Shown: positions 1-9,864 of the stretch, piece after piece | How positions within the stretch are numbered: the stretch's first letter is position 1 | How the letters are laid out: every line of letters begins with the position of its first letter | Assembly: GCA_963971225.1 (NCBI GenBank) | Contig: OZ020267.1 | Location: forward strand, 121,327,891 to 121,391,890 | Origin: Melieria omissa | Lineage: Eukaryota; Arthropoda; Insecta; Diptera; Ulidiidae | DNA: 64,000 nt | Direction of reading: 5' to 3' | The notes under the pieces: model-generated | The model's database searches: none | The model's input: only the letters and a program-made list of their open reading frames with translations | What the model was told of the DNA's origin: nothing | Program-made: the position numbers and the translations under genes

Positions 1-354
1 AAGAGATTAGAGCTAATAAGTAAGTTTAACCAACAAAAAAAGCCATCACTACCCCCACCCCCTCCGCCTTTGGCTTATATCCCTACAACCAGGACAAACA
101 AGTCTTATTCTGAGGCCTTGAAAGCAAATAGTCAAGCTAATACTTCAAACTATCCCAAAGCTAGAACCACCCAAAGCACAGACTCAACATTCAACATGAT
201 CAGCAATGATTGCGAGAGGTTGCTAGGGCGAGATTTCTTTACTTGCCTTAATAAAGTAAAGGAATTCTCCACATACTATAATGCTCTCGTCAACGACGAA
301 GACAAATCCAAGGCACTATTTAAACTTTTCATAGACCTTCGCATTGACACCTAA
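1..354 (+). CDS. ORF1 (gag-like) C-terminal part of the retrotransposon
   Basis: The frame is open from the first base to the TAA at 352-354, so only the last 117 codons are present. It has a proline run (codons 18-23 or so), then a Ser/Thr/Asn-rich stretch and a short helical-looking C-terminus. No CCHC zinc knuckle is visible; in Jockey-type ORF1 proteins the knuckles lie further upstream. ORF1 proteins of this class bind element RNA and form the RNP. The start lies beyond the left edge. The assignment rests mainly on its position just before ORF2. Confidence 0.6.
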   Translation, partial: KRLELISKFNQQKKPSLPPPPPPLAYIPTTRTNKSYSEALKANSQANTSNYPKARTTQSTDSTFNMISNDCERLLGRDFFTCLNKVKEFSTYYNALVNDEDKSKALFKLFIDLRIDT

Positions 355-3313
355 GAATTTAAAATGTTTCTTCATAAATGTTTGTTCACTGGTTAGTAAG
401 AGAAAGAGACACTCCTTCAACCTGTTTTTGAAACATCATAAGCCAGACATTGTTTTAATTGCAGAGCATAAATTGAATCACAGACACAAGCTGTCGTTCA
501 CTAATTATGAACTCATAAGGGATGATCGTACCTCTGGCAGAGGTGGTGGTACAGCAATCTGTATCAAAGACTCCTTCGTTTATCAGAAAGTCACATGCAA
601 CACTTGTGTAATTGAAAATACCACCATCACAATTAATCTCAGCAACAACACAACAATAGCATTCATCTCAGCTTATAACAAACCTTCTAACACCCTTACA
701 GAATCTGATTTAAACACCTTAATCAGCTCCTCTAATACAGAGCAAATAGTCCTGGGTGGAGATTTTAACGCTAGACACCGCAATTGGGGAGACACGGTCT
801 GCAATAGAAATGGGAATATTTTGTCTGAATGGCTTTTAAAAACCCCCTCCATGCAAATCAATCCAACTAAAAATCCAACGAGGAACAATTCATATTTAGA
901 CCTTTTCATCACCTCCTTACCAATTTGTACAAACTACCACACAGACTTCCTGAATACCCTCAGAACTTTTGACTTTGACTCCGATCATGACGCAGTTGAA
1001 CTTCTAATAGTAACCAGTGATTTTCTACGAAAGTCACCGGAAACAACTCTAGATTGGAATAAAATTAATATAAAGTTGTTCAACAGCGTACTATATGAAA
1101 ACCTTAATAGCCATGTCTTACCCAACAATAGAGTAGCATCTATAACTGAAATAGATAACTGTATTTCCTATATAAATCAATCTTTCCAAACTGCTATCGA
1201 AGCTGCTGTACCCAAAGTAAAAATTCAAAGAAAAGGTCAAATTAACCTCCCACAAAATATCTTGCATTATATCCAGGAAAAAAAGAGGCTACGTAGAGCG
1301 GCATATAGATGCGTCGACCCGGACCGGAAAAACACCTTAAAAGCAATTATACGCAACATTGAAAAAATCGTCCAGGAGCTAATTCAGCTACACGAAGAAA
1401 AATACTGGGACAACTTCTTCAAAAAGATTAGAATGAATAATCAGACCTATAAGAAAATCAAAAACCTAAGTGGAACAAACAGCAAAATCGAATTGCCCAC
1501 CATCGTGGATGACAATGGGAACACTCACACTGAAAATTTTCACAAAATAAATGTATTGGCTGATCGTTTTGAGAAAGTTCATTTAAGAGATCAAGATATG
1601 CCCAACCAGCCTCATGATAATCTAGTCCGTAGCTCAATATCCGTTTTAAGAAACAACGTCCCAATCATTTCCTTTGATAATGAAATCACTGCGGACGGCG
1701 AATCTGATAAGTTGACAAACCATGCTCCCGACATCGTAGAAAATTACGCACATCTCACCACGTCAGAAGATATTGCCTTCGGTATCTATTTCACTAACAA
1801 TAAAAAAAGTTATGGCGACGATAGGATCCCGAACTTTCTACTAAGAAAAACTTCTGCTTTCTTTTGCGACTTCCTTGCAATTCTATTCAATCAGTCCTAC
1901 AACATTGGCTATTTTCCTGAATCATGGAAATGTGCCAAAATTATCCCAGTCTTAAAACCAAAGTCAGATCCGAATTTAGCCAATAACTACAGACCAATTT
2001 CCCTGTTGTCTAATATTAGTAAATTATTTGAGAGGATTCTTCTGGGAAAACTTAAAACGCATATCGTGGAAAGTAAGATCTTAAAAGACAATCAATTTGG
2101 TTTTAAAACTCTTCACTCTACCAACCACGCCCTAACCGTGCTTTCTGACTTCATTACCACTAACTTAAACAAACGCCAAGCCACCATAGCAGTGGCATTA
2201 GATCTTGAAAAAGCTTTTGATACAGTTTGGATTGAAGGAATTATATACAAAATGTACAACACTTTCCAGTTTGACAAGCACATCTGTAGATTTCTCCTAA
2301 ACTACTTAACAGATCGCTCATTCTATGTAACCCACAAGGACGAAAATTCCATAATAAAACCAATTGCGGCAGGTGTCCCCCAAGGATCCATTCTTGGCCC
2401 TATCCTATATAACATCTACCTAGCTGACATACAGAACCCAGAACCCGAATCCAATAAACAAATAATCATATATGCTGACGACATTCTTATTCTTGGATCC
2501 AAACCTAGAATTTCAATAATGAACAAAGAGATTAATCAATACCTCTCCGAGTTGTCCCCTTACTTTGAGAAGTGGAAACTAAAACTGAACACTGCCAAAA
2601 GCGAATGCGTCTTATTTACAGGAGTTAAAAAGTACCTATACCCCAATGCCAGAAAATTCTCTCCTAACATTATGTTCAACCAATCTAGAATAGCCAACAA
2701 GGAACAAATTAAATACTTAGGTGTCGTTTTGCACAAATCTTTCAAGTTCTACCGGCACATGGACTACATTCTCTCTAAAGCCAAAAATTGTTTCCATGCT
2801 TATTATGGGATACTGAGGAGAGCTAAGAGCCTGAAAATGCGCATTAAACTAAATTGCTACAAACAACTCATTAGGCCAATTCTTACGTATGCCTTCCCCA
2901 TATGGTTTGATATATCTTCGCACCAAATGGAAAGGTTACGCACGTTTGAACGAAAGATTTTACGCATCTGCTCCGGCACCACAACAACTTGGGTCAATGG
3001 CACATACAAATGCATATCAAACTACAGACTTTATAAAAAATGCAAAACGGAAAGAATCGACTGTCACTTAGTAAAGGCAGCGGTAAGATTCCTAGATAAT
3101 TTAGGAAGACTGGACAATAATCTAGTCAAAAAATACCTACTAAAGGAACCAAATATACCTTTCCCATTTCAAGATAAATTCCTATCACCTATCCATCTGC
3201 GAATTTTGTTAAGAAACAATCAGGTCTTCCGACAGGAAAAGCTTTTGTTCTACCACAGGCGATTCCGCACATTTAATATCAATGATCCAATTTACTGTAC
3301 TCATCAATTCTGA
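335..3313 (+). CDS. ORF2 endonuclease / reverse transcriptase of the retrotransposon
   Basis: About 990 residues without an internal stop. Counting from the TTG at 344, the N-terminal apurinic-type endonuclease has GGDFNARHRNWGD (D140, N142) and the SDHD motif (H215). The reverse transcriptase has palm motif A ALDLEKAFD (D620), the GVPQGSILGP motif, and the YADD active site at 710-713. After the thumb the protein ends without an RNase H domain, as in Jockey relatives. It would nick target DNA and copy the element RNA in place. The frame opens at 335 after a TAG at 332-334 and overlaps the end of ORF1 by 20 bases. No ATG precedes the endonuclease motifs, so the start is uncertain (reinitiation or frameshifting). 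The uninterrupted frame suggests a recent insertion. Confidence 0.88.
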   Translation, partial: TFALTPKNLKCFFINVCSLVSKRKRHSFNLFLKHHKPDIVLIAEHKLNHRHKLSFTNYELIRDDRTSGRGGGTAICIKDSFVYQKVTCNTCVIENTTITINLSNNTTIAFISAYNKPSNTLTESDLNTLISSSNTEQIVLGGDFNARHRNWGDTVCNRNGNILSEWLLKTPSMQINPTKNPTRNNSYLDLFITSLPICTNYHTDFLNTLRTFDFDSDHDAVELLIVTSDFLRKSPETTLDWNKINIKLFNSVLYENLNSHVLPNNRVASITEIDNCISYINQSFQTAIEAAVPKVKIQRKGQINLPQNILHYIQEKKRLRRAAYRCVDPDRKNTLKAIIRNIEKIVQELIQLHEEKYWDNFFKKIRMNNQTYKKIKNLSGTNSKIELPTIVDDNGNTHTENFHKINVLADRFEKVHLRDQDMPNQPHDNLVRSSISVLRNNVPIISFDNEITADGESDKLTNHAPDIVENYAHLTTSEDIAFGIYFTNNKKSYGDDRIPNFLLRKTSAFFCDFLAILFNQSYNIGYFPESWKCAKIIPVLKPKSDPNLANNYRPISLLSNISKLFERILLGKLKTHIVESKILKDNQFGFKTLHSTNHALTVLSDFITTNLNKRQATIAVALDLEKAFDTVWIEGIIYKMYNTFQFDKHICRFLLNYLTDRSFYVTHKDENSIIKPIAAGVPQGSILGPILYNIYLADIQNPEPESNKQIIIYADDILILGSKPRISIMNKEINQYLSELSPYFEKWKLKLNTAKSECVLFTGVKKYLYPNARKFSPNIMFNQSRIANKEQIKYLGVVLHKSFKFYRHMDYILSKAKNCFHAYYGILRRAKSLKMRIKLNCYKQLIRPILTYAFPIWFDISSHQMERLRTFERKILRICSGTTTTWVNGTYKCISNYRLYKKCKTERIDCHLVKAAVRFLDNLGRLDNNLVKKYLLKEPNIPFPFQDKFLSPIHLRILLRNNQVFRQEKLLFYHRRFRTFNINDPIYCTHQF

Positions 3314-3610
3314 TGTGTACTCCTCCATGTGTACAAAGTGTATAGTGTATATAGTGTTACTTAGTTTAAGTTAGAATAAGCTAATATAAACAAAATGAAA
3401 ATGTGATTCCCTTTTTTACATGCCCTTTTTAGGGAAATACTACAATGTAACAGATCTCAAATAAACAAACATAATGTGATATTTCACTACTTGAATGTAA
3501 ACACTCCTAGATAAATATTTTATGTGCTAGGAAATCATTAATGTACTTAATGTTAACTAGATTTAGTCTTACTTATGTACCAATGAAATAATGGGCAATA
3601 AATATCATCT
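3314..3610 (+). other. 3' UTR of the retrotransposon and junction with histone unit 1
   Basis: AT-rich sequence with no gene. It holds AATAAA-type signals at about 3461 and 3598 and lacks a long poly(A) tail. The last bases (CTGTATCG) are shared with the intact histone promoter, so the breakpoint can be placed only within 3609-3616. Confidence 0.6.
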
Positions 3611-3647
3611 GTATCGTTAACATTTGTGTATAGTGTGTGACTAGTGA

Positions 3648-4052
<405 letters not shown>

Positions 4053-4083
4053 ACAATCGACTAATACAACAAATTACACAAAC

Positions 4084-4099
4084 CGTCCTTTTCAGGACG
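4084..4099 (+). promoter_or_regulatory. Histone mRNA 3' stem-loop, H2A copy 1
   Basis: CGTCCT-TTTC-AGGACG: a 6-bp stem and 4-base loop 32 bases after the stop, bound by SLBP in histone mRNA. A purine-rich downstream element (ACAAAGAG, about 4113-4120) follows, the expected U7 snRNA pairing site. Confidence 0.95.
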
Positions 4100-4677
4100 A
4101 CAAAATATTCGAACAAAGAGTTGAAAAATATGTTCAAACAAGAAATTATAAAAATATTTTGTCATGAAGTAAATTTTACAAAAGAAATGCTGTTGCTTGC
4201 ATAGCCGAACATAGTCTCTGAGTAAACTTTTCTATTTGTCTGCATTTCGCCATATATTAATATATATTGTGCCATATTGTAAAAGCTGTGCCATAAGGCA
4301 ATCCTGCTCCTGTCAGCATACTCGCCGCGCCGCTACTCGTAAGTGTAGCAACGAGTAGCCGGCATAAGAAGGTAGTAGTAGAAGTGAAGCAATCGAGAAC
4401 GGATCAAATAAAAGGCAGCGGCCATACAGCATTGTTAAATACATACATTGTTAAATAGTTCTAAGTTAGTTTAGTAGTTTCTTAATTTTAAATTGAAATT
4501 TATTTAGGGAAGCTGTACACACACATATACATTAAAATACAAAGTACAGTACTTTTCGCTTAAAGCGAACTTCGAGAGACTTTGTTTAAAACGAAAAATA
4601 ATCAAAATAGTTTATAAATCTTTCTGTAAATGTGTATAGTAAAATAATTCTTAAATCTTTTTGTAAATGTATTTTGT
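4100..4677. other. H2A-H4 convergent spacer, haplotype A (unit 1)
   Basis: No gene seen. It holds the downstream processing elements of both converging genes, an AT-rich block (4250-4270), a 12-bp imperfect hairpin (4329-4340 with 4351-4363, 10-base loop) in a locally GC-rich patch, and AATAAA at about 4407. The patch from about 4270 to 4450 looks unlike the surrounding AT-rich DNA and could be an old transposon remnant; I could not identify it. Haplotype A has CCATATATTAATATATATTG at the AT block. Confidence 0.6.
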
Positions 4678-4693
4678 GGTCCTGAAAAGGACC
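4678..4693 (-). promoter_or_regulatory. Histone mRNA 3' stem-loop, H4 copy 1
   Basis: On the minus strand GGTCCT-TTTC-AGGACC, 33 bases past the H4 stop, followed by an ACAAAAAGAT downstream element. Confidence 0.95.
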
Positions 4694-4726
4694 GTTTTTC
4701 ATTATTAATGTCGTCAATTTATGACT

Positions 4727-5756
<1,030 letters not shown>

Positions 5757-5804
5757 GTCAATTTTTAAACGGTCGACACTTTCAAAAATAGCAAACAAAC
5801 AATC

Positions 5805-5820
5805 GGTCCTTTTCAGGACC
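5805..5820 (+). promoter_or_regulatory. Histone mRNA 3' stem-loop, H3 copy 1
   Basis: GGTCCT-TTTC-AGGACC, 48 bases after the stop, followed by ACAAAAGAGATT (about 5834-5845). Confidence 0.95.
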
Positions 5821-6144
5821 ACAAATTTCTATACAAAAGAGATTATTGAAAACAATTTTAACTACTTTCGATATTATTATTAAGAAAATATAGTTGTTTT
5901 TTTTTTTTAGTTTTCATGCTAACAAACATTGCAATTCACAACATAACATTTAATCAAAAAAACGTCGAAATATAAATTTTATTGCAAACATGCCAAAACA
6001 TACATTGAAAGCGAATTATGCAAATTTTCTGATTCAGAAAAATAATTCATCCATTTTGTTGAGAACATTCCCAAAAACAAAAAATATGCATTTGAATAGA
6101 AATGTACTGATATGATATGGAGGTGAATAGTCGAATAAGCATTC
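5821..6144. other. H3-5S spacer, unit 1
   Basis: AT-rich with a T10 run near 5900 and no gene seen. The last 35 bases before the 5S gene hold TATGATAT (6111-6118, -34 to -27), a plausible insect-type upstream 5S element. The matching spacers are 12678-13001, 20628-20951, 28578-28901, 35444-35767, 42287-42610, 49153-49476 and 56019-56342. Confidence 0.6.
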
Positions 6145-6264
6145 GCCAACGACCATACCACGCTGAATACATCGGTTCTCGTCCGATCACCGAAATTAAG
6201 CAGCGTCGGGCGCGGTTAGTACTTGGATGGGGGACCGCTTGGGAACACCGCGTGTTGTTGGCAT
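6145..6264 (+). rRNA. 5SrRNA: 5S ribosomal RNA, copy 1 (inside the histone unit)
   Basis: Starts GCCAACGACCATACCACGCT and ends GTGTTGTTGGC; the two ends pair as helix I. Internal control regions are intact: box A around nt 50-60 (AATTAAGCAGC), the intermediate element (CGCGGTTAG) and box C (GGATGGGGGACCGCTTGGGA). It matches the insect 5S sequence I recall with at most a base or two of difference. A T8 run at 6275-6282 is the likely Pol III terminator, giving a primary transcript near 135 nt that would need 3' trimming. TATGATAT at -34 could be an upstream promoter element. Transcribed in the same direction as H3 and H1. The exact 3' end (118-120 nt) is approximate. Confidence 0.95.
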
Positions 6265-6503
6265 TTGCCTAAACTTTTTTTTGCTCCCTCCTCCTTATTT
6301 CTTTTCAACACATTTTCATTTAATTCACATTTCGAGTTCAGTTTTTACTGAATGGTCTTTCTTATGTATGTTTCTTCTTCTTTTTTTAGAACATTTTGCC
6401 TAAACTTTTTTTTGCTCCATCCTCCTCCTTATTTCTTTTCAACACATTTTCATTTAATTCACATTTCGAGTTCAGTTTTTACTGAATGGTCTTTCTTATG
6501 TAT
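6263..6503 (+). repeat. Tandem duplication just downstream of 5S, unit 1
   Basis: A segment of about 107 bp (6263-6369), starting in the 5S trailer and including the T8 terminator, is repeated at about 6393-6503 with a 3-base insertion in its CTCC tract. Both copies end in CTTATGTAT. Present in all eight units at +917 to +1157 from the H3 start. Confidence 0.85.
6275..6282 (+). terminator. Pol III oligo-T terminator of 5S copy 1
   Basis: Eight consecutive T residues 11-18 bases after the mature 5S end. A second T8 occurs in the downstream duplicate segment near 6406-6413 and could serve as back-up. Confidence 0.75.
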
Positions 6504-6720
6504 TTTTTTTCTTCTTATTTTCAACATTTTATCATCTACAACGATTTCATTTACGTATCAGCCCATAGCTTCATAATATGCTATATTAAGATATTGTATT
6601 ACTGTTGTGAAAGATATAAGTTTTACATTTTTTAAGTCGTTTTAAGAAAATATCCCAGAACTAGAACGAAAAAAGCGTCAAATATGGTCCACGCAGTGTA
6701 GATAGAATGGGAGCACCGTA

Positions 6721-6917
6721 TAATGCAGACATACAAAATGCAGACAAGACATATTGCAGACAAATTTTGTAAATGTAGACAGGACAAAATGCAGACAAGA
6801 CAAAATACAGACAGGACAAAATGCAGACAAAACAAAATGCAGACAAAACAAAATGCAGACAAGACAAAATGACGGCAAGACAAAACGCAGACAGGACAAA
6901 ATGCAGACAAGACAAAA
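6721..6917 (+). repeat. Minisatellite, about 16-bp period (left arm), unit 1
   Basis: About twelve degenerate copies of AARACAAAATGCAGAC. The three frames read as repetitive low-complexity peptides on the minus strand and are not genes. Other units: 13578-13774, 21528-21724, 29478-29674, 36344-36540, 43187-43383, 50053-50249, 56919-57115. Confidence 0.9.
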
Positions 6918-7532
6918 ACTAAATCCAGAAACATTAATTTTAATATCGGAATGAAACTGCGTTATTAATTTAGAACAAAAGTTAGTTTATTTATGAAGAT
7001 AGTAAATTAAAATTATTAATAGTATTTACATTTTTTTTTTTAATGTATCCCAAAACTAAACTCCCATGAGGGTTATTTTTTGCAGTCCGGCCACCCAGGA
7101 AAAACTTATTGGCAAGAAAACTATGGATTTGAACAAAAAATACTGTGCACACCTGACTGTTGCTTGATGTGGTGGTGACTCCCATGAGGCTTATATTTTT
7201 AGCGCCCGGCCGAAGGCCGGCCACTTGGGAAAAACTTATTGCCAAGAAAACTATGGCTTTCGGGAAAACTGTATGCACCTCTGGGATTGCGAAAAAAAGC
7301 GCGAATTTTAAACTTTGAGCGAAATTTTAAACCTTGGGCCTCGATATCTCGAAAACGAAGCGAGATATCGAAAAATTGTATTCCTCATTTTCGACTTATT
7401 TTTGGTCAATGTATCTAAAGACACCCTCAAATGGCGGCGCCACGGAAACCGTAGTCGTGCCTTTTTTTGCATACAAAATCATGCACTGAATAAATATAGC
7501 TTCAATAATTGTTTATTGATAAAAAAAATGTG
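6918..7532. other. Region between inverted minisatellite arms, unit 1
   Basis: No gene. It contains an imperfect direct repeat of about 118 bp (7061-7178 and 7179-7285, each opening CTCCCATGAG and containing AAAACTTATTGSCAAGAAAA), a GGCCGAAGGCC palindrome near 7204, and an 11-bp perfect stem with a 9-base loop at 7341-7371 (TCGATATCTCG / CGAGATATCGA). Together with its flanking inverted arms it resembles a foldback-type or other non-autonomous element fixed in the unit. A frame of 138 codons at 7315-7731 has no recognisable domain. Confidence 0.55.
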
Positions 7533-7620
7533 TCTGTCATTTGTCTCCATTTTTCTGTATTCTGTATTTTGTCCTGTCTGCGTTTGGTCTTGTCTGCATT
7601 ACGTCTTTCTGCAATTCGTC
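7533..7620 (-). repeat. Inverted copy of the 16-bp minisatellite (right arm), unit 1
   Basis: Read on the minus strand it gives AAGACCAAACGCAGACAGG and similar copies, matching the plus-strand array at 6870-6910. Other units: 14390-14477, 22340-22427, 30290-30377, 37156-37243 (runs into the gap), 43999-44086, 50865-50952, 57731-57818. Confidence 0.8.
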
Positions 7621-8795
7621 ATACACCCGATAGAATATATACAAAAACATGTACACATTGCAAAAACTCCATTTATTCAAGGGACAGCGAAATGGTCTGC
7701 AAGGAGTGTGCAAAATAAAAATGCTCAATGAATCTTCGATGTTATTATTGCTTTTGAACCTTTTTAAACTTTTTAATACGTTTCTTAGTTTTAAAAACTT
7801 GAAGTTCTTACGAAAAAATACATATGTATGTATAAATAAGCCACATTTTCACCTTTTGTATGGTTTCCGAAAAGACTTAATAATTTAAGCACATTTTTTT
7901 AAATCAATGAAATGTATTATATATAAACTTATTCTTTTCTTTTTTGTGTGCTATTATTTTTTGTTTTTAAATATGCATACATCGGTATTTAGAAACAATA
8001 AAAATACAAATACTCCATTTTATATGCCAACAAGTGAGCATAACATACATAAAATTCTTGTGGGAAGACAGTTGACGCATTTGACAAAGAAAATACTATG
8101 AAATTAATGATTTTAATAGAATATTACTTCCAGTAAATAGTTTTGAATATTTAAATTATATTGAAAATTAAATATAGATGATTTTGTATGCTAATTATAA
8201 AAATCGAACCGAGTTGAGCTAAGATATTCGATTTGCAAAACGTATACTTGGTAGACTTTCGGTAAGTTGAGAGCAATTGTAAAATATTTTGTTTAACTGT
8301 TGCATTCAATAAATGTGAATAAATTTCATTTAAATACTATGTAAATTGTTCAAAATCATATATAAATGCAACTTTAACTATTTATTGAATGTATAAGTGG
8401 TAAAATGTTAAGTTTTTTCTATGAAATTTCATAATAAATCAGGCAAAGTTTATGTTTGACTGCATTTAAAACTGTCATCATAACAAATATGAGGCAAATA
8501 TATTAAAAATGCGAAAGATCAATATTTGGTAAATATTAATGGGTGATTTGTTTGAATGGAAATGGAAAAGTAATGTTTTAAAAAATTAAAATTCTATTTG
8601 AAGATGACTATTAGAAAATGTTCACAACTACTGACTGGTAAATTATTATCATATATCCCTTCTACATGAGTCTCACTTTTTCAAGGGACTTAAACTTGTG
8701 TTCTGTGAGTCACTGAATTTTATTGAATTTGAATTGTGTTGCGTAGCGTTTTGTTACGAATTGAATTGGGAAAAAGTGTAAAGTGAAAAGGAGAA
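7621..8795. other. AT-rich spacer and H1 upstream region, unit 1
   Basis: No gene seen; several short frames repeat only because the array repeats. The 100 bases before the H1 ATG have no TATAAA; TGAGTCTCACTTTTTCAAGG (about 8668-8687) is the most distinctive stretch. A TATA-less H1 promoter fits what is known for Drosophila H1, which uses TRF2. Equivalent regions precede H1 in every unit. Confidence 0.6.
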
Positions 8796-9557
8796 ATGTC
8801 GGAATCTGCTGTAATTGCTAATGCATCATCGCCGGTTGCTGCAGCGGGAGCTACGGCTGTTGCGGAGAAAAAGGTTGCTGCCAAGAAACCGGCATCGGCA
8901 AAATCAAAGAAACCCGCAGCTGCACCAACCCATCCGTCGACACAGCAAATGGTCGATGCATCGATTAAAAATTTGAAAGAGCGCGGTGGCTCTTCACTGC
9001 TGGCCATCAAGAAATATATTAGTGCAACATATAAATGCGATGCACAAAAATTGGCTCCGTTCATAAAGAGATATTTAAAGTCTTCGGTAGTCAGCGGTAA
9101 ATTGATTCAAACTAAAGGCAAAGGTGCATCCGGATCGTTCAAGTTATCGGCAGCTGCAGCAAAACCGAAAAAAGTCGGCAGCAGTAAGCCAAAATCGTCA
9201 TCTGTGGAAAAGGGTAAAGCAAAGAAGAAGAAGAGTGGAGCATTGGGAGCTAGCAGTGCAGCCAAGAAGAAATCTTCATCGGCGATTGGCGCCAAGAAAA
9301 CGAGCAGTGACAAGGCAGCTGTAAAGGTAAAGAAAGCAGCTGTGGCTACCAAAAAGACAGCCGAAAAAAAGAAGAGTGAAAAGGCAAAAGTGAAAAGTAT
9401 CAAGAAGACTGGTACAGTTAAGGCGAAACCAGCAAAGGCAAAGCCAAGCGCCACCAAACCAAAAGCACCCAAGGTTAAAACATCTGCTGCCAAGCCAAAA
9501 AAGACTGCAACAGCGGCCAAGAAGCCAGTCGCTAAAAAAACGGCTGCCAAAAAGTAA
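8796..9557 (+). CDS. His1: Linker histone H1, copy 1
   Basis: Binds linker DNA at the nucleosome dyad and compacts chromatin. The 253 residues are close to the length of Drosophila H1. An Ala/Ser/Lys-rich N-tail (1-44) precedes a winged-helix H15 domain at about 45-118 ([20 protein letters not shown] ... GASGSFKLS), then a long Lys/Ala/Pro-rich C-tail (119-253) with KKTA and KPKAP-type repeats. Intronless; the ATG follows AAAAGGAGAA. The 147-codon frame on the opposite strand is antisense to the lysine-rich tail and is not a gene. H1 stands alone, not in a divergent pair. Confidence 0.98.
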   Translation: MSESAVIANASSPVAAAGATAVAEKKVAAKKPASAKSKKPAAAPTHPSTQQMVDASIKNLKERGGSSLLAIKKYISATYKCDAQKLAPFIKRYLKSSVVSGKLIQTKGKGASGSFKLSAAAAKPKKVGSSKPKSSSVEKGKAKKKKSGALGASSAAKKKSSSAIGAKKTSSDKAAVKVKKAAVATKKTAEKKKSEKAKVKSIKKTGTVKAKPAKAKPSATKPKAPKVKTSAAKPKKTATAAKKPVAKKTAAKK

Positions 9558-9615
9558 GGTGTCAGTAATGGGACATTATCTATATATTTACATATATCTG
9601 AAATGATATATAAAA

Positions 9616-9631
9616 AGCCCTTTTCAGGGCT
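9616..9631 (+). promoter_or_regulatory. Histone mRNA 3' stem-loop, H1 copy 1
   Basis: AGCCCT-TTTC-AGGGCT, 58 bases after the stop; downstream element ACAAAGAGAAT at about 9646-9656. Confidence 0.95.
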
Positions 9632-9710
9632 ACAAAATCAATATACAAAGAGAATCGGAATATTTTCAAACGCTAAATATATTTTTAATAAATTGTTTAA
9701 TTGCGACGCG

Positions 9711-9764
9711 CGATTCCCGTCCGATCACAGCGTCGGGCGCGTTTAGTGGACCGCTTGGGAACAC
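9711..9764 (+). pseudogene. 5S rRNA relic in the H1-H2B spacer, unit 1
   Basis: Aligns to nt 31-104 of the intact 5S gene with two clean 11-base deletions: nt 47-57 (including box A) and nt 77-87 (part of box C). The retained blocks are CCGTCCGATCAC, AGCGTCGGGCGCG and GGACCGCTTGGGAACAC. The 5' third and the 3' end are missing or diverged, so it should not be transcribed as 5S. Confidence 0.9.
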
Positions 9765-9864
9765 AATGGCGGTGGTTCTATTTGTTTTGCATATTACGAT
9801 TAAGGAGCATAATAGGATATTTTTTAAAACAACATATAAAAATCTCTTTGTTTATATATTTTGT

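Larger units (their letters stand above)
1..3610 (+). mobile_element. Non-LTR retrotransposon (Jockey-like), 5' end outside window
   Basis: The end of an ORF1 is followed by an ORF2 with an endonuclease and a reverse transcriptase but no recognisable RNase H domain, then about 295 bases of AT-rich 3' UTR ending near an AATAAA at 3598. This is the layout of the Jockey group. Histone sequence resumes at about 3609-3611 with GTATCGTTAAC, which in units 2-8 lies about 15-20 bp downstream of the H2A TATA box. The element therefore inserted between the TATA box and the presumed start site of the first H2A gene, in the same orientation as H2A. The target-site duplication cannot be checked because the 5' end is outside the window. 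The clade assignment is inferred from domain layout only. Confidence 0.85.

Noticed and set aside
6721..6917. Repeat array as a CRISPR
   Set aside because: Eukaryotic sequence; repeats are contiguous and degenerate with no unique spacers.
6632..6954. Cys/Leu-rich overlapping frames on both strands over the minisatellite
   Set aside because: The peptide repeats simply follow the 16-bp DNA repeat; no start context or domain.
7315..7731. 138-codon frame in the spacer, conserved across units
   Set aside because: Conservation is expected from array homogenisation; it runs through a hairpin and the inverted minisatellite and has no recognisable domain.
9107..9550. 147-codon hydrophobic frame opposite H1 (repeated in every unit)
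   Set aside because: It is the antisense of the Lys/Ala-rich H1 tail, which always yields a Phe/Leu-rich frame; no independent signal.
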